Shown here one piece after another: positions 37,440 to 46,687 of a DNA stretch of 64,000 bases. Source of the DNA: Pontimicrobium sp. SW4 (GTDB lineage: Bacteria; Bacteroidota; Bacteroidia; Flavobacteriales; Flavobacteriaceae). Below the pieces are notes generated by a model, which saw only the letters and a list, made by a program, of their open reading frames with translations, had not been told where the DNA came from and searched no databases. Numbering within the stretch: the stretch's first letter is position 1; each line of letters opens with the position of its first letter. The stretch spans positions 3,038,001 to 3,102,000 of the forward strand of contig NZ_CP157199.1 in NCBI RefSeq assembly GCF_039954625.1, in the 5' to 3' direction. The translations under genes were made by a program, and so were the position numbers.

Positions 37440-38489
37440 TTAACTGTTGATATATTGTTTTTGATAATACGATTGATAATCTCCTGAGGTAACACTATTT
37501 AACCATCTTTTGTTATTTAAATACCAATCAATTGTTAGCCTTAAACCTTCTTCAAAGATAACTGAAGGCTCCCAACCAAGTTCTTTGTTAATCTTTGATG
37601 CATCTATTGCATAACGCAAATCATGTCCAGGACGATCTTTAACGTAAGTGATTAATTTTTCTGATGTTCTTGGAATTCTTTGTAGTTTTTTGTCCATTTG
37701 TTCACAAAGCAGCTTTACCAAATCAATGTTCTTCCACTCATTAAAACCTCCAATATTATATGTTTCTTTATTCTTTCCATTATGGAAAACTAAATCAATA
37801 GCTATGGCGTGATCTATGACATACAACCAATCTCTTGTGTAATTTCCATCACCATAAACAGGTAGTGGTTTGTTGTTTAGTATATTATTTATAAAAAGTG
37901 GGATTAATTTTTCGGGAAATTGATTGGGACCATAATTGTTTGAGCAATTAGTAATAACATAAGGCAATCCATAAGTTTCTCCATAAGCCCTTACAAAATG
38001 ATCTGAGCTTGCCTTAGAGGCTGAATAGGGTGAGTTAGGGTCATAGGATGTTGTTTCCGTAAACAACCCTGCTTTTCCTAATGAGCCATAAACCTCATCG
38101 GTGCTAACGTGATAAAACAACTTATCCGTAAAATCATCGCTCCATAAAGACTTAAACGCATTAAGCAAGTTTATTGTTCCTAATACATTGGTGTTTACAA
38201 AAGCTAATGGATCTGTTATAGATCTATCAACATGGGATTCTGCTGCAAGATGAATCACACTATCAAACTTGTACTTAGAAAAAAGTAACTCTATTCTATG
38301 TGCGTCTGTAATATCTGCTTTAATAAATGTATAATTTGGTGCGTTTTCAACATCCTTCAAATTTTCTAAATTTCCCGCATATGTTAAAGCATCTAAATTA
38401 TAGATATGGTAATTGGGGTATTTATTTACAAATAACCTAACAACATGGGACCCAATAAATCCCGCACCTCCTGTAATTAAAATAGTCAT
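37440..38489 (-). CDS. rfbB: dTDP-glucose 4,6-dehydratase
   Basis: RfbB converts dTDP-glucose to dTDP-4-keto-6-deoxyglucose. The 349-residue extended SDR has GGAGFIGSH at 7-15, the catalytic Tyr155/Lys159 in YSASK and the Asp-Glu dehydration pair in STDEVYG (Asp131, Glu132). It precedes rfbA by 8 bases and follows the Wzz-like gene by 6. Confidence 0.98.
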   Translation of the reverse strand: MTILITGGAGFIGSHVVRLFVNKYPNYHIYNLDALTYAGNLENLKDVENAPNYTFIKADITDAHRIELLFSKYKFDSVIHLAAESHVDRSITDPLAFVNTNVLGTINLLNAFKSLWSDDFTDKLFYHVSTDEVYGSLGKAGLFTETTSYDPNSPYSASKASSDHFVRAYGETYGLPYVITNCSNNYGPNQFPEKLIPLFINNILNNKPLPVYGDGNYTRDWLYVIDHAIAIDLVFHNGKNKETYNIGGFNEWKNIDLVKLLCEQMDKKLQRIPRTSEKLITYVKDRPGHDLRYAIDASKINKELGWEPSVIFEEGLRLTIDWYLNNKRWLNSVTSGDYQSYYQKQYINS

Positions 38490-38495
38490 ATTAAA

Positions 38496-39572
38496 TTATA
38501 TTTTGTCTTTAAAACGTTCTAAATATTTCACAAATTCTATCAATAATAATAATAATAAAGAAACCAAAATCAATTTAATACTAAGTGAAATAGTCCAACT
38601 TGTTTCTATGCCAAAAAGTTTAGTTCTATTGTCACGAGTACCATCTCCATCTTGACTAGATACTATTTCAATAATGTCTTCTAGATTCTTACGGTTTGTT
38701 TCGTTTTCTACTAAATCCATCCTTAATTCTAAATCTTTACTAAAAAGCTCATATTCTTTTGTGAAGCTTTTCTCTTTAGAATCTCCTACTGATATCATGG
38801 TTGTGGTTCCTCTTGGTTGTTCCTCTGTTGGTTTATCCAAGACCTTTTTATATACTTCTTGTAATTCTTTTGATTCTTTTAATGAAGTATTAATAGCTTC
38901 ATCTCTTCTGTTTAAATCGCTTATCTTTTTCTCTTTTTCATTTTTAAAAAACTCACTATTAGCAATATTACTAATAATAGTGTCTAAAACTGGGTTAAAG
39001 TTGGTTTTTGATTTTGATTTTAATGTTAGTTTTTGAATGTTATAGTTGTAATCTTTAGTGTTCTCTAAAAAGTCTTTATAGTTAATAGTAATAGCTAAAG
39101 TGGAATCAAGGCTTTGTCTATACTCGTCAAACAGTTGTAGTTTTTCATTATCTGTAAGATTAGATTCCATTTCCAACTCAATAATATCTGCTGCTTGTTT
39201 TGGTTTAATTTGAAAAATTTTAGATACCTCAATTGAATCTTTTTGCTTAATAAGTGAGTTATAATACTCAATGGTGTTAAACAAGTGTTCCCCTGTATCA
39301 TAATTTTGCTTAATTACTATAGTTGATTTGTAAACTGGGTCTTCAATTTTTTGTTTTACAACACCTAAAATGACTCCAATAATTCCAGCAATTACTAATT
39401 TTAAAAAATGCTTTTTTGTAAAAAACACAAACCATACAAAAGCTAAAAAAAGCTTGTTAAAGATACTTCCAATAAATTTAAAAAAGCGTTCGAACGCATT
39501 ACCAATGAGTTTAAACAATTGTCCTAAATCGACTTCTTCCGATGGTTGTTGTTCTGGTAGATTTGTACTCAT
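38496..39572 (-). CDS. Wzz-like chain-length determinant family protein
   Basis: The 358-residue protein has a cytoplasmic N-terminus, a membrane helix near 57-68 (LVIAGIIGVILG), a long mostly helical periplasmic part (about 75-325) and a second membrane helix near the C-terminus (LILVSLLLLLLIEFV). This two-helix topology is that of Wzz/PCP proteins, which set glycan chain length. Sequence identity to known Wzz is not obvious to me, so the call rests on topology and location before rfbB. Confidence 0.72.
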   Translation of the reverse strand: MSTNLPEQQPSEEVDLGQLFKLIGNAFERFFKFIGSIFNKLFLAFVWFVFFTKKHFLKLVIAGIIGVILGVVKQKIEDPVYKSTIVIKQNYDTGEHLFNTIEYYNSLIKQKDSIEVSKIFQIKPKQAADIIELEMESNLTDNEKLQLFDEYRQSLDSTLAITINYKDFLENTKDYNYNIQKLTLKSKSKTNFNPVLDTIISNIANSEFFKNEKEKKISDLNRRDEAINTSLKESKELQEVYKKVLDKPTEEQPRGTTTMISVGDSKEKSFTKEYELFSKDLELRMDLVENETNRKNLEDIIEIVSSQDGDGTRDNRTKLFGIETSWTISLSIKLILVSLLLLLLIEFVKYLERFKDKI

Positions 39573-39575
39573 AAT

Positions 39576-41264
39576 TTATGAATTAAATATTTGTTCTAAA
39601 ATTTTTCGTGTTATCAAATATGTTGGTCTTACACCGCTTGTACCTAAGCCTCCAGAGGCCAATGTACTTCCTGTTTCTAAAGGGTTATCACTCGCATAAT
39701 AGGCATATCTAACTTTAACTTCTGGGTTAATGCTTTTTCTAATTCTTGCTGCAGATTGAATCGCTTTTTGGTAGTGCGCGCCCTCCATTTCCAATCCAAT
39801 AACATCCCAAGTGGAATCATGGAAAAACTTCAAAATTTCTTTGTTTTGAAGTGATGTTCCTAATACTGTAACCATAGCTCCTTCGTAAACATTAACGCCT
39901 TGTCCTGCAACATCTTCTTTGCATAACTCATTTGTAAACGGATAATTGTCTGCAGTACCTTCAAAAATATGAGCCGATGGAATCATAATATCTCCTTTAC
40001 CACCTTCTAAAATCCCTGCTTTACCCATAATTGAAATTGACTCAACATTCATGTGTGTTTTGTCATCTCCATTTTCGTAAGGCTTTAAAAACTCATCAAT
40101 AGTTTCAAATGCCTGTTCGCCAAAAGCATAATCCATCACGAATATAACTGGTTTTTCTGATTTTGAATTGTCTTTATTAATTTTTAAATCTAAAAAATCT
40201 AAATTAATTTTCGCTGTATCAAAAATTTGAACATCAATATTTGTTCCTGAGGTATCTTTAATATAAATCATCCCAGATTTTAAAGCCTCATTGGTCACTT
40301 TGCTTCGTAAAGCTTCGCTGTTACTTTGGCTTAAAGCTTCATATACCTGAAAAATATCTTTCTTGGAGGTTCCTGTTTTTAAAGCTTTTGGCGCATGTAG
40401 CGTATTCATTACACTGTGTAAATTAGCACTAATAATATGTATTGGACGCTCCAATAAATTATTTTTCTTGAGAACCTCCTTAATATTGTTTGCCCAAATT
40501 TCACCATGAATATGATGTCCTAAACGCTCTCTTAAAACTGGACTAAAAGTAACTGTTCTTTTTGTGTTCTTCACAACCTCCTCTATTGCTAGCTTCCCTA
40601 GCCAATAAACAATATGAAGTAATCTCTCGGGTTGTGTTTTAGTAGCAAATAAAGAGTATGTATGTGTTAATTCTTCAAAAGTTCTACCTAAAATATTAGC
40701 CGTATGTGTTATGGCAATTTCTCGCTCTTTTTGGCTAAGTTTTTTACCTGACAAAACAGCTCTTTCTAGCTTAATCCAATCGCGAGTTGTATCGCCTTTT
40801 TCATTAATTATTACGCGCTTACTAATTTTATGCGATTCAACAAACAAAAAGGTTAAATGGGTTAAAATATCATAGATTTCTGAACGTCCTCTCGTGATTT
40901 CAATATTCATTTGCTCTTCATCTATTCTATAGCAATTACGCCTTCTTTTAGGAGGAATAATTACTTCAAAATGTGAGTTACCATAACCTTCATCACTTGT
41001 AAGGTTAATAAACCTACATTCTTCAATACCAATAGGAAGCCTGTCGATAACATATAATAGCCCATTTAACTCAGCTTTCTCTTCTGCAATAGATCCATAA
41101 ATTTCTGGTCTTAAAAGCAAAAGTGCTTCTCTAAGGGTTTCGCCTGAAACTCCCATAGGCTTATAAAAACCTCGATTAAATAAATGACGCATAGTAATGT
41201 ACATACGCTCAATGGCGCTTGAACTTTCTTGTGCTCTTGTTCTTCCTTGGTGTTTTTTACTCAT
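39576..41264 (-). CDS. DUF6909 family protein with nucleoside-phosphorylase-like C-terminus
   Basis: This 562-residue cytoplasmic protein is conserved in Bacteroidota (recalled as DUF6909) and has no assigned role. The C-terminal half has features of the nucleoside phosphorylase (PNP/UDP) superfamily: GKAGIL at 414-419 and GDIMIPSAH at 424-432, LEMEGAHY at 491-498 matching the VEMExxA nucleoside-binding motif, and YASDNP at 523-528 like the SD motif. The N-terminal 370 residues are unrecognised. It lies between GH3 and the Wzz-like gene. The enzymatic inference is mine. Confidence 0.78.
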   Translation of the reverse strand: MSKKHQGRTRAQESSSAIERMYITMRHLFNRGFYKPMGVSGETLREALLLLRPEIYGSIAEEKAELNGLLYVIDRLPIGIEECRFINLTSDEGYGNSHFEVIIPPKRRRNCYRIDEEQMNIEITRGRSEIYDILTHLTFLFVESHKISKRVIINEKGDTTRDWIKLERAVLSGKKLSQKEREIAITHTANILGRTFEELTHTYSLFATKTQPERLLHIVYWLGKLAIEEVVKNTKRTVTFSPVLRERLGHHIHGEIWANNIKEVLKKNNLLERPIHIISANLHSVMNTLHAPKALKTGTSKKDIFQVYEALSQSNSEALRSKVTNEALKSGMIYIKDTSGTNIDVQIFDTAKINLDFLDLKINKDNSKSEKPVIFVMDYAFGEQAFETIDEFLKPYENGDDKTHMNVESISIMGKAGILEGGKGDIMIPSAHIFEGTADNYPFTNELCKEDVAGQGVNVYEGAMVTVLGTSLQNKEILKFFHDSTWDVIGLEMEGAHYQKAIQSAARIRKSINPEVKVRYAYYASDNPLETGSTLASGGLGTSGVRPTYLITRKILEQIFNS

Positions 41265-41291
41265 ATAGTTTATTTAACCTGTAAAGATACA

Positions 41292-42809
41292 CTAATTAAC
41301 TAAATTACTTTTATAAAGAATGTCTGCTATCACCCTGTCGTTAGATAGTCTAGGTATTTTATTTTGTCCTCCAAGTTTTCCAACCGATTTCATATAGTGT
41401 GTAAATCCTTGATTTTTTACAGTCGCTATTTTTAATGGTTGAAGCACTTTTCCTTGAATCAAATCTTTATAGTACGAATTTTGATTCTGTAAAGATTCGT
41501 CTAGCTTGCTTGCCAACAACTCTAAGTTTTCAACTTCATTTTCAAATTCTACAAACCATTCGTGGTAAGGCAATCCTTGTTTTGGATTAATTTGAGGTGC
41601 TACTGTAAACTCTGAAACTATAACATCACTATTACTTGTAGCTTCTTGCATAGCCTGCTCTACCTCTTTACCTATCACATGTTCTCCAAAAGCAGAAATA
41701 TAATGCTTGATACGCCCAGAAACAATAACTCTATAAGGTTTTAGAGAGGTAAATTCTACTGTATCTCCAATGTTGTAAGCCCAAAGGCCAGCGTTGGTGG
41801 AAATTATCATAACATAGTTAACGCCTAATTCAACGTCTTTAATAGTGATTCGTTTAGGTTTCTCATTAAAGAATTCTTCAGCTTTTACAAATTCATAAAA
41901 AATTCCAGAATTTAATTGCAATAACATACCTTTTTGATTCTGTTTGTCTTGAAATGCAAAAAAGCCTTCACTTGCTGGATATAGCTCAATACTATCTACT
42001 TTCCTACCAATTAGACTTTCAAATTTAGCTCTATATGGTTCGTAGTTAACACCTCCAAATATGAATAAATTAAAATTCTTAAAAACATCTCCTATTTTTT
42101 TGTTAGTTCTTTGATGAAGACGTTCAAAATACATTTGAACCCATGAAGGAATACCACTAATAATAGTCATATCTTCATTTAAAGTCTCATCCACAATCGC
42201 TTCAACTTTGGTTTCCCAATCTTCAATACAATTTGTTTCCCAACTAGGCATTCTGTTTTTTTGAAGATATTTAGGTACGTAATGAGCTACAATTCCTGAA
42301 AGACGCCCGAGTTTTATACCTTTTTTTTCCTGTAGAATTGGACTTCCTTGTAAAAAAATCATTTTCCCATTTACAAAACTCGTTTTACCAGTTTCTGCAA
42401 CATACATTAAAATAGCATTTCTAGCGGCTTCGGTATGCGAAGGCATACTTTCCTTAGTAATTGGAATATACTTAGAGCCAGAAGTTGTTCCTGAAGTTTT
42501 TGCAAAATATATTGGTTTTCCCTTCCAAAGTATATTTTTTTCTCCTTGAACTACACGCTCTACATAAGGCTTTAATGCTTCATAATCTCTAATTGGAACT
42601 CTTTTTTGAAAATCTTCATACGAATTAATACTAATAAAATCATGATCCTTTCCAAAATCTGTTGAAGTAGCTGATGAAATTAACTTTTCAAAAACCTTTT
42701 GTTGTGTTTTAATAGGATTATTAGCCCACTTATTAACTTTTTTCTGAATTTGTTTAGCAAAAGGCTTAGCCAATAATGCTTTAAAGGATGTGATTTTTCC
42801 TAGTTTCAT
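41292..42809 (-). CDS. GH3 family acyl-adenylate/amidosynthetase-like protein
   Basis: GH3 proteins of plants activate carboxylates with ATP and join them to amino acids. This 505-residue protein has the family N-terminus followed by a phosphate loop FAKTSGTTSGSKYIP, and the ELYPASEGFFAF segment and ISAFGEHVIGKEVE near the C-terminal domain. Bacterial GH3 substrates are mostly unknown. It abuts the M23 peptidase gene and is followed by DUF6909 after 27 bases, suggesting a shared function. Confidence 0.9.
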   Translation of the reverse strand: MKLGKITSFKALLAKPFAKQIQKKVNKWANNPIKTQQKVFEKLISSATSTDFGKDHDFISINSYEDFQKRVPIRDYEALKPYVERVVQGEKNILWKGKPIYFAKTSGTTSGSKYIPITKESMPSHTEAARNAILMYVAETGKTSFVNGKMIFLQGSPILQEKKGIKLGRLSGIVAHYVPKYLQKNRMPSWETNCIEDWETKVEAIVDETLNEDMTIISGIPSWVQMYFERLHQRTNKKIGDVFKNFNLFIFGGVNYEPYRAKFESLIGRKVDSIELYPASEGFFAFQDKQNQKGMLLQLNSGIFYEFVKAEEFFNEKPKRITIKDVELGVNYVMIISTNAGLWAYNIGDTVEFTSLKPYRVIVSGRIKHYISAFGEHVIGKEVEQAMQEATSNSDVIVSEFTVAPQINPKQGLPYHEWFVEFENEVENLELLASKLDESLQNQNSYYKDLIQGKVLQPLKIATVKNQGFTHYMKSVGKLGGQNKIPRLSNDRVIADILYKSNLVN

Positions 42810-43679
42810 TTATTCAAAATCTATAAAAGTGGTTGGATCTATTGGGTAGCCATCTGTCCAAAGCTCAAAATGTAAGTGCGGTCCAGTTGTTAACTCGCCT
42901 GCATCTCCAGAAATAGCTATTACTTCTCCTGCCTTTACCAAATCTCCTTGTTCTTTGGTTAACGATGCATTATGTTTATATGCAGAAATGAGTCCGTTAC
43001 CATGATCTATAATCACAACGTAACCTGTTTGTGTAGTCCATTCTGCTAAAACAACAGTCCCATCATCTGCTGCCTTAACTGGTGTTCCTTTAGCGACAAC
43101 AATATCTACTGCAAAGTGTTTTTCTTCTACATTATAACCTTCACTAATAGTGCCTGTTACTGGTGGAAATAGCACAAAGTTTACTTTTGAAGTGGCAGAC
43201 TCAAAAAGATTGTATTTATCCTCCTTATTGACTTTTTCTCTCAATAAAGAATCTTCTCTTGAAGGATTTAAATTGTATCCTTCTGTATCAAGTTCTGCTG
43301 CTCTAATTATAGAGTCTTTGTTAAATTCAATAGTAGTTACATCCCCTTTTAAAACGCGCTTAATAGATTCCAAATACTGTTCATTCATTGTAACTACCTG
43401 TTGTAATGAATCTGTTTTAAAACTAAGATTAGTCGCTTCTTTTTTTAATTTGGTTGATGAATATCCTGGTATGTATTCTCTTATTGAAGTAAACGCAATT
43501 AGAATAGTCGTTAAAACAATTAAAACAATAGCAGATAACGACATGATTACAAACACATTTAACCTCGTTAATTTAATAGCGAAGCGTTCTTCAAAAGTGT
43601 CTTCGTTAAGTATAACTAGTCGGTACTTATGCAGTAGTTTTTTAGCTAACTTTTTTTGTTTGTTTTTCTTGTTTGACAT
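42810..43679 (-). CDS. M23 family (LytM-type) peptidase
   Basis: This 289-residue protein has a cytoplasmic basic N-tail, a membrane helix at about 42-64, a helical linker, and a C-terminal peptidase domain. The zinc ligands and catalytic residues appear intact: His188 and Asp192 (HFAVD), and His268/His270 (HLHFE). It therefore probably cuts peptidoglycan cross-links rather than acting only as a regulator. It is first in the unit M23-GH3-DUF6909-Wzz-like-rfbBACD. Confidence 0.92.
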   Translation of the reverse strand: MSNKKNKQKKLAKKLLHKYRLVILNEDTFEERFAIKLTRLNVFVIMSLSAIVLIVLTTILIAFTSIREYIPGYSSTKLKKEATNLSFKTDSLQQVVTMNEQYLESIKRVLKGDVTTIEFNKDSIIRAAELDTEGYNLNPSREDSLLREKVNKEDKYNLFESATSKVNFVLFPPVTGTISEGYNVEEKHFAVDIVVAKGTPVKAADDGTVVLAEWTTQTGYVVIIDHGNGLISAYKHNASLTKEQGDLVKAGEVIAISGDAGELTTGPHLHFELWTDGYPIDPTTFIDFE

Positions 43680-43770
43680 TCTTGCGCTAAATTAATTAAA
43701 ATTATACGTACATCGTATTCTACATTATGCTAAAGTTTGCTTTTAAACGTATTTTCTAAAGTTTAATTAT

Positions 43771-43778
43771 TAACTTTG
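43771..43778 (+). promoter_or_regulatory. Predicted -7 box of tatA
   Basis: TAACTTTG is a perfect TAnnTTTG match, 20 bases before the tatA ATG, in the divergent spacer shared with the M23 gene. Confidence 0.6.
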
Positions 43779-43798
43779 CTTTATTAAACAAAAAACAA

Positions 43799-43984
43799 AT
43801 GAGTTTATTTATGATACCTTTAGCTATAGGAGCTCCACAAATTATTTTAATTGTGGTAGTGGTTTTACTATTATTTGGTGGAAAGAAAATTCCAGAACTT
43901 ATGAGAGGATTAGGAAGTGGCATTAAAGAGTTTAAAGATGCCAGTAAAGAGGATGAAAAAGAAAAAGAGCCTACAAAAGAATAA
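43799..43984 (+). CDS. tatA: Twin-arginine translocase subunit TatA/TatE
   Basis: TatA forms the pore-associated oligomer of the Tat pathway for folded proteins. The 61-residue protein has one N-terminal membrane helix (about 9-26), then the amphipathic [16 protein letters not shown] hinge and helix, and a charged tail. It is short even for TatA. It is monocistronic between a perfect promoter and a bidirectional terminator; tatC is not in the window. A start at the internal ATG (codon 5) is possible. Confidence 0.92.
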   Translation: MSLFMIPLAIGAPQIILIVVVVLLLFGGKKIPELMRGLGSGIKEFKDASKEDEKEKEPTKE

Positions 43985-43998
43985 ACGTTATTATAACT

Positions 43999-44032
43999 AA
44001 AAAAAGCCAACATTTTCATGTTGGCTTTTTTT
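43999..44032. terminator. Bidirectional terminator between tatA and DUF4837
   Basis: A 9-bp perfect stem (AGCCAACAT with ATGTTGGCT) and a 4-base loop is flanked by an A run on the left and a T run on the right, so it works on both strands for the convergent genes. Confidence 0.88.
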
Positions 44033-44048
44033 ATGGTTTTTTTATAAT

Positions 44049-45023
44049 CTATTTAATTTTTAATGACCTTATAATAGCTTCTAATTCAAAAATATAGTCG
44101 CGTTTTCCAGTAGAAGGTGCAAATACAAATCCTTCAAGTACTAATAAGCGATTATTTACCTCATCCTTAATCGCATAATTAATAAATGGTCCAGCCATAA
44201 AAGCATCTTTCACTTCCCAAGTACTCTTGGTTTCAAAAGCTGGTTTGTTATCAATTATAGTTGTATTTAAATAAGGTGTATATGCTTCTTCTGTAATCAT
44301 GTACGAGCCTTCAATTGGTCCTGGTATATGTGCCTTCCCAATAGAGTCTCTCATTTTAATTATGTCATTAATTGCGTTTTCCCCATCCGAAATAGCATCT
44401 AATGGCATTTCATATATCATTAAATTAGCATCTCCATTTTTAATATCGCGACGCAACCAAAAGAAATTTCCTTCTTCCTTAGCAATTCTATAGGCTGAAG
44501 ACATACTGAGTGTTATACCCAATGCTTCTTCAATACTATTAATTTTGAGCAAGGATTTAGACATTCTACGTTGTTGTTCTTTAATTTCTGTTGCTTTAAA
44601 TGTTGAAATAATTCTTTCGGCGTGTTCATTAATTTCTGCAATAATTTCTTTAGCAGAGTTTCCAGAAATAACTACAACCGCTTGGGGTGTTGCATATACA
44701 TCTTTTAAAAATTTTGTGTCCGCAGGTTTGTCTCTTTCTATTTTTAAAATAGTTCTGTTTTTTGTTGCAAAGTCTGTGAATACAATTGGTGGCATTTGTC
44801 TAATTGAAAATAAAGGTTCTTGCTGAGGAAGACCCAATACTTCTGCCGAAAATACCTCTCTTAATTCATCTCCTATTCTGCTTAACCAAAGATCACTATC
44901 AACAATTACTTGAAGATTATTAATATTTCCTGATGAAGAAGATACTATTCTTTTGCTTTTAGAACCATCGCCACAAGATGTTAGCAGCGATACGCTTAAC
45001 ATTATCAATAAAAGTTTTTTCAT
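44049..45023 (-). CDS. DUF4837 family lipoprotein
   Basis: The 324-residue protein has a lipobox LLTSC with Cys17 and a long soluble domain that fits DUF4837, a Bacteroidota-restricted family: NLQVIVDSDLWLSRIGDEL near the front and FVFAPSTGKRDYIFELEAI near the end. Function is unknown. It lies 24 bases after the lytic transglycosylase gene, so it is probably part of one envelope transcript. Confidence 0.88.
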   Translation of the reverse strand: MKKLLLIMLSVSLLTSCGDGSKSKRIVSSSSGNINNLQVIVDSDLWLSRIGDELREVFSAEVLGLPQQEPLFSIRQMPPIVFTDFATKNRTILKIERDKPADTKFLKDVYATPQAVVVISGNSAKEIIAEINEHAERIISTFKATEIKEQQRRMSKSLLKINSIEEALGITLSMSSAYRIAKEEGNFFWLRRDIKNGDANLMIYEMPLDAISDGENAINDIIKMRDSIGKAHIPGPIEGSYMITEEAYTPYLNTTIIDNKPAFETKSTWEVKDAFMAGPFINYAIKDEVNNRLLVLEGFVFAPSTGKRDYIFELEAIIRSLKIK

Positions 45024-45047
45024 TTGTTGGTTTCGTTTTTTATTAAA

Positions 45048-46607
45048 CTATTTCTTGCTTACTACAAGAACCGTTCCTACTTTTAATTTTGAACTACTAA
45101 TATTATTCCAATTTTTAATATTATCAACTGAAACTCCTGGAAACTTTTGCGCGATAGTCCACAAAGAGTCTCCGCTTTTTACTTTATACGTTTTTGCATT
45201 AGGATCTTGTTTCGTGACTTTTTTAGAACTAGACGAAGCCTTACTTGTTGATTGGGAAACGGGCTTTCTTGGATAAATAGTTAAGCGCTGACCAACACGT
45301 AAGTTGTTACTTCGTAATCCATTCCATTGTTTTATTTGGCTAACTCTAACACCATAAATTCTTGCAATTTTTCCAAGATAATCTCCTGATTTTACACGAT
45401 ATCTAATTCGCGAATTGGTATCAAAAAATTGTGGTAAAGGTTTCTCTCTTTTATCAAATTCGGCTTTTGCAAATGCATAAATAGATGCTTCATTAGCCAC
45501 AAATGGCCCTACATATTTTCTTGGCAATCGTAACACATAATCTTCGTCTTTAATAAACGGAATGATATCTAATTTGTACGATGGGTTTAAAAACTGAAGC
45601 ATTTCCATAGGTATGCTAGTTAATTCAGCTACTTGATCTAAAGTGATCATTTGCTTTACCTTAATAGTGTCCGTTTCTATATAAGTAATTTCGGGATTTT
45701 GTGGTTGGAAGCCATGTTCTTCTGCATACTCAAAAATATACATTGTTGCTAAAAATGCTGGCAAATAGCCCGCAGTTTCACGAGGTAAGTTTGGTCTAAT
45801 ATTCCAATAATTTTGATACCCTCCTGAACGTCTGATTGCCTTAGAAACATTTCCTGGTCCAGAGTTGTAGGCTGCTAATGCTAAATCCCAATCACCAAAT
45901 ATTCTGTATAAGCTTGCTAAGTATTTTGCTGCTGCCTCTGTAGACATAATTGGATCACTCCGTTCATCAACATAGCTACTAACATCTAACCCAAATTGTT
46001 TTCCAGTAGCAAACATAAACTGCCATAAACCAGTAGCTCCTACTCTTGATTTTGCTCTTGGCTTTAGTGCAGATTCAACAATGGCTAAGTATTTTACTTC
46101 TAGAGGAATGTCGTGATTATCAAGTTCTTTTTCAAACATTGGGAAATAATACTCACTCAATGCCATTAAGCGCTCTAAATGTTTACGTCTGTTTTTTAAA
46201 TAACTTTTAATAACACTTTCTAGTGATGGGTTATACTCAATATTAAAAGGTGTTCTTGCGTCAAGTTCAGCAAGTCTCTTTTTTAAAGTATCTGTTGGAA
46301 GTTCGGGATAATAAACCTCATTATATTCTAATTCTGAAACAGATTTGTAAATGGTATCATAAAGCCCAGAGCTGAATAATTCTTCCATCCATTTTTTATC
46401 AAACTCTGCTGCAATTTCTAAGTCTTTAAATTCTTTTTTAATAAGTGAGTCGTGAACTGGTTTTATTTCTTTTAAAACTTGAGATTTTCCATCAATAATG
46501 GTATCCACTATAATGGTATTTACAGGGGGATTTACTACAGTGCTATCTTTAGATTGACTGAAAGAAAATTGGATAAATAAAAATGCTATTAATACTCTAA
46601 AAATCAT
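45048..46607 (-). CDS. Lytic transglycosylase with two LysM domains (MltD-like)
   Basis: The enzyme cleaves glycan strands of peptidoglycan. The 519-residue protein has a signal peptide (about 1-17), a helical N-region, an SLT domain with the catalytic Glu in VESALKPRAKS and the GATGLWQFMFATG and LALAAYNSGPGNV motifs, then two LysM repeats (about 403-445 and 474-516) joined by a Ser/Lys linker. The layout is that of MltD. Confidence 0.94.
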   Translation of the reverse strand: MIFRVLIAFLFIQFSFSQSKDSTVVNPPVNTIIVDTIIDGKSQVLKEIKPVHDSLIKKEFKDLEIAAEFDKKWMEELFSSGLYDTIYKSVSELEYNEVYYPELPTDTLKKRLAELDARTPFNIEYNPSLESVIKSYLKNRRKHLERLMALSEYYFPMFEKELDNHDIPLEVKYLAIVESALKPRAKSRVGATGLWQFMFATGKQFGLDVSSYVDERSDPIMSTEAAAKYLASLYRIFGDWDLALAAYNSGPGNVSKAIRRSGGYQNYWNIRPNLPRETAGYLPAFLATMYIFEYAEEHGFQPQNPEITYIETDTIKVKQMITLDQVAELTSIPMEMLQFLNPSYKLDIIPFIKDEDYVLRLPRKYVGPFVANEASIYAFAKAEFDKREKPLPQFFDTNSRIRYRVKSGDYLGKIARIYGVRVSQIKQWNGLRSNNLRVGQRLTIYPRKPVSQSTSKASSSSKKVTKQDPNAKTYKVKSGDSLWTIAQKFPGVSVDNIKNWNNISSSKLKVGTVLVVSKK

Positions 46608-46687
46608 ACCTAGGGATTGTGATATACCAAAACGGTTGAAATGCTAAAATCGTATTTTTTAATCAGAATAGAAAATTTTATAGGTCT

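Noticed and set aside
43756..44019. Minus-strand open frame over tatA
   Set aside because: It is the antisense shadow of tatA and its promoter; the plus-strand protein has the full TatA motif.
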